A stretch of 64,000 nucleotides of DNA from CALBPI01 sp039027435 (GTDB taxonomy: Bacteria > Pseudomonadota > Gammaproteobacteria > Steroidobacterales > Woeseiaceae). Below the pieces are notes generated by a model, which did not search any database, was not told the origin of the DNA, and was given only the letters and a program-made list of their open reading frames with translations. A program made the translations under genes and the position numbers. This document shows positions 59,487 to 64,000 of the stretch, piece by piece; the stretch's first letter is position 1, and the number at the start of each line of letters is the position of its first letter. The stretch spans positions 1 through 64,000 of the forward strand of contig JBCCKF010000010.1 of NCBI GenBank assembly GCA_039027435.1, in the 5' to 3' direction.

Positions 59487-59580
59487 GCGGTCGAAACATT
59501 TCTGTGGAAATGTCGGTCATCCTTCTGAAACGCCGTCCGCAAGTTTCTTCGAGGCGCGTGTTAGGCAACGTCAGAAAGGG
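59487..59580 (+). promoter_or_regulatory. Expression platform of the SAM-I riboswitch, translational type
   Basis: A first hairpin (ACATTTC...GAAATGT) follows the aptamer. Then CCTTCTG (59521-59527) can pair, with a one-base bulge, with CAGAAAGG (59572-59579), which contains the metY ribosome-binding site; an inner CGCC/GGCG pairing supports the same long stem. No U-run is present. Which state forms with SAM bound is not deduced. Confidence 0.45.
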
Positions 59581-59586
59581 ACCACT

Positions 59587-60912
59587 ATGACCATCGACAC
59601 CTCCAAGCTTCGTTACGAAACTCTGCAACTGCATGCTGGCCAGACACCTGCGCCCGGCACCAATGCCAGAGCCGTACCGATTTACCAAAGCACCTCCTAC
59701 ACCTTCGACGACGCGGCGCATGGCGCCCGGCTATTCGGTCTGGAGGAATTCGGCAACATTTACACCCGTTTGATGAACCCCACCACCGATGTCTTTGAGC
59801 AGCGTGTGGCTGCGCTCGAAGGTGGCGTGGCGGCGCTGGCAACCTCATCCGGGCAGGCCGCGCAGTTCCTCGCGATTTCGACCATTTGCCAGAGTGGCGA
59901 CAACATCGTGTCGGGCACGTCGCTTTACGGGGGTACCTACAATCAATTCAAGGTGGCATTGCCGAGGCTCGGCATCGATGTGAAATTCGTCGAGAGCGGT
60001 GATCCGGCTGACTACGCTGCTGCCATCGATGACAACACCAAAGCGCTCTACGTCGAAGCGATCGGGAATCCCGGTTTCGATTTGCCGGACTTTGAAGCGC
60101 TCGCAGAAGTCGCCCATGCGAATGGTATTCCACTGATCGTAGATAACACGCTCGGTTGTGCCGGCTATGTGGTTCGACCGATTGACCACGGTGCGGATAT
60201 CGTCGTTCAGTCGGCGACCAAATGGATCGGCGGGCACGGCACTAGCATCGGCGGTGTCATAGTCGACAGTGGCCGTTTCGACTGGTCGAGCGGCAAATTC
60301 CCATTGTTTACGCAGCCCTCGCCGGGATATCACGGTCTGGTGTTTGCGGACGTGTTCGGTAAGGACAGCGATTTCGGCAACATCGCCTTCATCATTCGAG
60401 CACGAGTAGAGGGCTTGCGTGACTTCGGCCCTTCGCAGAGTCCGTTTAACGCATTCTTGCTGCTGCAGGGTCTCGAGACACTGTCATTGCGCGTACAGCG
60501 CCATGTCGACAATGCTCTGGCGCTTGCGCAGTGGCTGGAGTCACACTCCGACGTCGCGTATGTCAACTATCTCGGCCTGCCATCCCATGAGCATCACGAG
60601 CGCGCGCAAAAGTACCTGAAGCACGGATTCGGTGCGGTACTGACATTCGGTATTCGCGGTGGTCATGAAGCCGGGCAGCGGTTCATCGATAGCGTCGAGT
60701 TGGCCAGTCATCTCGCGAACGTCGGAGATGCCAAGACGCTGGTCATTCATCCGTCAAGCACAACGCATCAGCAGTTGGATGAGCAGGAGCAACGCAGCAC
60801 GGGTGTGCTGCCTGACATGATTCGAGTCTCGGTCGGCATAGAGCACATCGAAGACATCAAGGACGACTTCCAACAGGCGTTCGAGAAGGCGCGGATCTCT
60901 CAGGCCGCCTGA
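59587..60912 (+). CDS. metY: O-acetyl/succinyl-homoserine sulfhydrylase
   Basis: Start at ATG 59587, preceded by AAAGGGA; 441 residues. This Cys/Met-metabolism PLP enzyme reads RYETLQLHAGQTP, VPIYQSTSYTFDD, YTRLMNPTTDVFEQRVAALEGG, SGTSLYGGTYN, VDNTLGCAGYVVRP, PLP lysine K212 (SATKWIGGHGT), and FAVLTFGIRGG-like/HPSSTTHQQLDEQEQRSTGV ends. The ~440-residue length and the 40-residue insert after HGTSIGG are those of MetY (homocysteine synthase) rather than MetB. It makes homocysteine by direct sulfhydrylation, using the ester produced by MetX two bases downstream. Confidence 0.94.
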   Translation: MTIDTSKLRYETLQLHAGQTPAPGTNARAVPIYQSTSYTFDDAAHGARLFGLEEFGNIYTRLMNPTTDVFEQRVAALEGGVAALATSSGQAAQFLAISTICQSGDNIVSGTSLYGGTYNQFKVALPRLGIDVKFVESGDPADYAAAIDDNTKALYVEAIGNPGFDLPDFEALAEVAHANGIPLIVDNTLGCAGYVVRPIDHGADIVVQSATKWIGGHGTSIGGVIVDSGRFDWSSGKFPLFTQPSPGYHGLVFADVFGKDSDFGNIAFIIRARVEGLRDFGPSQSPFNAFLLLQGLETLSLRVQRHVDNALALAQWLESHSDVAYVNYLGLPSHEHHERAQKYLKHGFGAVLTFGIRGGHEAGQRFIDSVELASHLANVGDAKTLVIHPSSTTHQQLDEQEQRSTGVLPDMIRVSVGIEHIEDIKDDFQQAFEKARISQAA

Positions 60913-60914
60913 TC

Positions 60915-61994
60915 GTGACATCTGACTTCTGCTCTGCAGGTACCATTTCGCCCGATACACGGTTGTGGCGAGATCAGGAACCGTTCGATTGCGAGAGCGG
61001 GGCGGTTCTCGATCAATTGCAACTCGCCTATCGCACTTGGGGCGAGCTCAATGATGCGGGCGATAATGCTGTGCTTGTGTGTCACGCACTGACCGGCTCA
61101 GCTGATGCAGACGAGTGGTGGCCGGGTCTCATTGGGCCCGGCTTGCCGCTCGATACCGATCGTGACTTCGTCGTCTGTTCCAATGTATTGGGGGGCTGCT
61201 ACGGCAGCAGCGGGCCGATGCAACCTGATGCCAACGGGAAGCGTCTGGGCGCCCGGTTTCCGGTAATCACCATCCGCGACATGGTGCGCGCACAGCGCCG
61301 CTTGCTGGACCAACTTGGAGTAAAGCGTCTTTCGCTGGTCATCGGACCGTCGATGGGCGGTATGCAAGTGCTCGAATGGGCTATGCACGCGCCGGATGTC
61401 GTTGATGCAATCGCGCCAATCGGCGTCTCCGCGCGCCATTCCGCCTGGTGTATTGCCATCGGAGAGTCGCAGCGCGCCGCAATCGAAGCGGACCCGGCCT
61501 GGCGGGATGGCCACTATGAGGTCTCAGCACCACCGCTAAAGGGGCTTGCAGCAGCTCGAATGATGGCGATGGTTACCTATCGCAGTTGGGACAATTTCGA
61601 ATCCCGATTCGGGCGCATTGCTGATGATCATCATCAGTTCACAGCTGCAAGCTACCTGCGCTATCAGGGCAGTAAACTCAACGAGCGTTTCGATGCAGTG
61701 TCGTATGTTCGCCTCACTGAGGCTATGGACTCACATGATGTTGGGCGAGACCGCGACTCATCCGAGTCTGCGTTGGCTGCAACAAAAATTCCGGCACTTG
61801 TTGTGAGTGTCACATCGGACGTTCTGTATCCGCCGCAAGAACAGCATTTTCTGGCGGAACATCTCGGCAACGCTTCCTTGGTAGAACTCGACAGTCCCCA
61901 CGGTCACGACGGGTTTCTGATCGATCTCGATCCGCTAGGCGCATCGATTCGGGACTTTCGTGCCGGCCGAACGCCCGACGCGCTGTCAGCTTAG
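60915..61994 (+). CDS. metX: Homoserine O-acyltransferase
   Basis: A 359-residue alpha/beta hydrolase starting with GTG two bases after metY. Motifs: LAYRTWGELN, NAVLVCHALTGSADA, VLGGCYGSSGP, GARFPVITIRDMV, the nucleophile serine in VIGPSMGGMQVLEWA, the Asp in TSDVLYPP and the His in DSPHGHDGFL. MetX activates homoserine with acetyl-CoA or succinyl-CoA; many proteobacterial members use succinyl-CoA, and I cannot fix the acyl donor by eye. The 3' end overlaps the convergent leuB by nine bases. Confidence 0.94.
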   Translation: MTSDFCSAGTISPDTRLWRDQEPFDCESGAVLDQLQLAYRTWGELNDAGDNAVLVCHALTGSADADEWWPGLIGPGLPLDTDRDFVVCSNVLGGCYGSSGPMQPDANGKRLGARFPVITIRDMVRAQRRLLDQLGVKRLSLVIGPSMGGMQVLEWAMHAPDVVDAIAPIGVSARHSAWCIAIGESQRAAIEADPAWRDGHYEVSAPPLKGLAAARMMAMVTYRSWDNFESRFGRIADDHHQFTAASYLRYQGSKLNERFDAVSYVRLTEAMDSHDVGRDRDSSESALAATKIPALVVSVTSDVLYPPQEQHFLAEHLGNASLVELDSPHGHDGFLIDLDPLGASIRDFRAGRTPDALSA

Positions 61995-63053
61995 GATACT
62001 GCGGCAGATGTGTTGACCGAAGGCTTGCGTGCCTACTGTCGAACCGGCGTCACCTGAAACGTCAGCAGTGCGGATCCCACCTGCAAGCGCATCGGTCACT
62101 GCCTGCTCAACTGCGGCAGCCGCCTCCGGGCGTTCAAGGCTGTGGCGCAACATCATCGCCGCGCTAAGTACTGCGCCGGTCGGGTTCGCGATGTCCTGAC
62201 CTGCGATATCCGGTGCCGAACCGTGAATTGGCTCATACAGACCCGTGCCGCCAAGTGCACTCAACGAGGCCGACGGGAGAAGACCCAGTGATCCGCTCAA
62301 CATGGAAGCCTCGTCCGTCAGGATGTCACCAAACATATTCTCGGTAACCACGACATCGAATGCCGCCGGTTTGGCCAGCAAATGCATTGCTGCGGCATCG
62401 ACCAACAAATGCTCAAGCGTGACATCAGGGAACTCATCAGCACAGACTTCGGTAACCACGGAGCGCCAGAGTCTCGAGGTTGCGAGGACATTGGCTTTAT
62501 CAACCGATGTGAGACGGCCTTGGCGCGCGCGTGCAAGTTCGCAAGCGACCCGTGTAATACGAACAACCTCTTCCCGACTGTATTCACAAGCATCGAAAGC
62601 AGTATCTGTACCCTCGCGCTTTTCGCCGAAATAGATGCCGCCGGTCAGCTCCCTGACCACCATGAGATCTACGCCGGCGAGCCGGTCAGGTCGCAATGGC
62701 GAGATGTCGGTGAGGGCAGGGTGCACAGTAACCGGTCGGAGATTTGCGAAAACGCCGAGCGCCGCACGCAAAGCCAATAGCCCTTGCTCCGGTCGTTGTG
62801 CAACGGGCAACGACTGCCACTGTGGGCCACCGACTGCACCGAGGAAAACCGCGTCCGCCTCCTGACAGGCGGTGCGTGTCGCATCGGGCAACGGCACACC
62901 TTCTGCATCGATTGCCGCGCCGCCAATCGTGTGTGAGGTCAACTCAAAATCGAGTTTGAATTTCTCGCTGACTGCACTCAAGACATCGGCGGCGACCTGT
63001 GTGACCTCGGGGCCGATGCCGTCGCCGGGCAAAATTACAATTTTGAAAGTCAT
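61986..63053 (-). CDS. leuB: 3-isopropylmalate dehydrogenase
   Basis: A 355-residue decarboxylating dehydrogenase: ILPGDGIGPEVT, AVGGPQWQSLP, ALGVFANLRPV, VRELTGGIYFG, and the metal/substrate region LLVDAAAMHLLAKPAAFDVVVTENMFGDILTDEASMLSG in which the Asp residues bind the metal, then GTGLYEPIHGSAPDIAGQDIANP. It is the third step of leucine synthesis. Three bases separate it from leuD upstream. Confidence 0.97.
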   Translation of the reverse strand: MTFKIVILPGDGIGPEVTQVAADVLSAVSEKFKLDFELTSHTIGGAAIDAEGVPLPDATRTACQEADAVFLGAVGGPQWQSLPVAQRPEQGLLALRAALGVFANLRPVTVHPALTDISPLRPDRLAGVDLMVVRELTGGIYFGEKREGTDTAFDACEYSREEVVRITRVACELARARQGRLTSVDKANVLATSRLWRSVVTEVCADEFPDVTLEHLLVDAAAMHLLAKPAAFDVVVTENMFGDILTDEASMLSGSLGLLPSASLSALGGTGLYEPIHGSAPDIAGQDIANPTGAVLSAAMMLRHSLERPEAAAAVEQAVTDALAGGIRTADVSGDAGSTVGTQAFGQHICRSILS

Positions 63054-63056
63054 GGG

Positions 63057-63665
63057 TTAGAGCGCAGGATTAGTAGAGTCGGCAAAATCGTTCGCATAAG
63101 CAGTTATCGCGTCGCTCTGGCCCTGCAGATAGCCAAGCTGATCGATACCCTCCAACAAGCAGTAACGAGAAAATCCATCTAGCGGAAACTCGATGGTCTT
63201 CTCAGTGTTCCCCGCATCATTGAGTATAGAAAGCGTGCATGTTTCAACGGAGATAAGCACCTTGTGCGGACGCGACAACAGTAACTTCACAACGTCGTCA
63301 GAGACACGAATCGGCAGCAGTCCGTTCTTTAGCGAATTCGAGTGAAAGATATCGGCGATTTCACTGCTGATCACCGCTCGAAAGCCATAGTCCAGTAAAG
63401 CCCAGGGCGCATGCTCTCGCGATGAGCCACATCCAAAGTTTCGCTCAGTGACGAGAACGGTAGCGGACGCATGCTCCGGACGGTTCAGTACAAATTCCGG
63501 GTCGGGTGTCCCATCGGAAAGAAAGCGCCAATCAGCAAACAGGCCATCGCCCAAACCCTCCCGCGTCGTGGTCGTCAGAAAGCGTGCCGGGATAATCTGA
63601 TCGGTGTCTATATCTGCCCTGGGCAACGCAACGGTGGTCGCCGTAAGTTCTGTGAATCGCTGCAT
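63057..63665 (-). CDS. leuD: 3-isopropylmalate dehydratase small subunit
   Basis: Start at ATG 63665 (MQRFTELTATTVAL), preceded by AAGGAG; 202 residues. Swivel-domain motifs: ADIDTDQIIPARFL, VTERNFGCGSSREHAPWAL, and SEIADIFHSNSLKNGLLPIRV. It forms the isopropylmalate isomerase with LeuC, whose gene ends ten bases upstream. The longer frame runs back over leuC and is rejected. Confidence 0.96.
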   Translation of the reverse strand: MQRFTELTATTVALPRADIDTDQIIPARFLTTTTREGLGDGLFADWRFLSDGTPDPEFVLNRPEHASATVLVTERNFGCGSSREHAPWALLDYGFRAVISSEIADIFHSNSLKNGLLPIRVSDDVVKLLLSRPHKVLISVETCTLSILNDAGNTEKTIEFPLDGFSRYCLLEGIDQLGYLQGQSDAITAYANDFADSTNPAL

Positions 63666-63675
63666 GGGATACTCC

Positions 63676-64000
63676 TTACAGGTACTCGCGCGGATCAGCG
63701 ACATGACCTGCCAGTGCGCTCGCGGCGGCGGTGGCCGGACTGGCGAGGACCGTGCGAGCGCCGATACCCTGGCGACCTTCGAAATTCCGATTGGATGTGG
63801 AAATCGCAAGCTTGCCGCTGTCCACGGTGTCGCCATTCATACCAAGACACATCGAACATCCGGATTCGCGCCACTCCGCGCCAGCCTCGGTAAAGACTTG
63901 GTGCAAACCCGCAGCCTCTGCTTCAGCCTTGATTGCCTGTGACCCGGGGACGATCAACATACGCACGCCATCCGCCACTTTGCGCCCACGCAGGATGTTT
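63676..64000 (-). CDS. leuC: 3-isopropylmalate dehydratase large subunit (3' part, runs off the window)
   Basis: The last ~107 residues of LeuC are in the window; the frame stays open to base 64000 (NILRGRKVADGVRM at the edge). Visible hallmarks are LIVPGSQAIKAEAEAAGL, the third cluster cysteines in SGCSMCLGMNGD, and SNRNFEGRQGIGARTVLASPATAAASALAGHVADPREY. It carries the [4Fe-4S] cluster of isopropylmalate isomerase. The N-terminal part lies beyond the right edge, as does the operon promoter. Confidence 0.97.
   Translation of the reverse strand, partial: NILRGRKVADGVRMLIVPGSQAIKAEAEAAGLHQVFTEAGAEWRESGCSMCLGMNGDTVDSGKLAISTSNRNFEGRQGIGARTVLASPATAAASALAGHVADPREYL

Overview
The window is a gene-dense (almost no gap above 200 bases), moderately GC-rich chromosomal stretch of a gammaproteobacterium. 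Gene order around gyrA-serC-pheA-aroA-cmk-rpsA-ihfB and infC-rpmI-rplT-pheS-pheT-ihfA-merR-tRNA-Pro matches what I recall from Pseudomonas and relatives. The fused aspartokinase/diaminopimelate decarboxylase, the TrpR-like gene heading the histidine operon and the SAM-I riboswitch on metY-metX are traits I associate with the Xanthomonadales side of the class. The exact taxon cannot be read from this sequence.

Layout. 1-760: 3' part of an unknown protein made of octapeptide repeats plus a C-terminal domain. 943-2597 (minus): yciB-bolA-ppiC. 2690-5777 (plus): yciO, scpA-scpB, rluB. 5774-11232 (minus): mtaD-ubiG-mupP-rmuC-(squalene-synthase-like)-yciK. 11446-21256 (plus): gyrA-serC-serA-pheA-aroA-cmk, a terminator, then rpsA. 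21336-23577: ihfB-lapA-lapB and a small ComEA-like protein. 23656-24531 galU; tRNA-Asn (minus); uvrB; tRNA-Val; then the translation cluster infC-rpmI-rplT-pheS-pheT-ihfA-merR and tRNA-Pro up to 32453. 32499-42303 is the accessory part: universal stress protein, potassium-channel-like protein, a TetR-controlled tripartite RND efflux system, a GntR/FCD regulator with a palindrome at its own promoter, and a divergent class III nucleotidyl-cyclase-like protein. 42493-52190 (plus): threonine dehydratase, D-2-hydroxyglutarate-dehydrogenase-like flavoprotein, a membrane Ser/Thr kinase with a Calx-beta-like outer domain, ilvD, lysC-lysA fusion, thioesterase. 52198-59262 (minus): a compact histidine operon headed by a TrpR-family gene (regulator-hisG-D-C-B-H-A-F-E, without hisI). 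59378-61994 (plus): SAM-I riboswitch, metY, metX. 61986-64000 (minus): leuB, leuD and the 3' end of leuC.

How the genes work together: the window is dominated by amino-acid synthesis (Ser, aromatic, Ile/Val, Lys, His, Met, Leu) and core information processing (gyrase, S1, IF3, L35, L20, PheRS, IHF alpha and beta, UvrB). Points most worth a second look are an apparent AUU start codon in hisF, an AUC start in infC, the kinase embedded between metabolic genes, the his-operon operator, the probable translational expression platform of the SAM-I riboswitch, a possibly leaderless mtaD mRNA, and the octapeptide-repeat protein at the left edge. I see no CRISPR array, insertion sequence, prophage or defence island, and nothing that clearly qualifies as a wholly new system.
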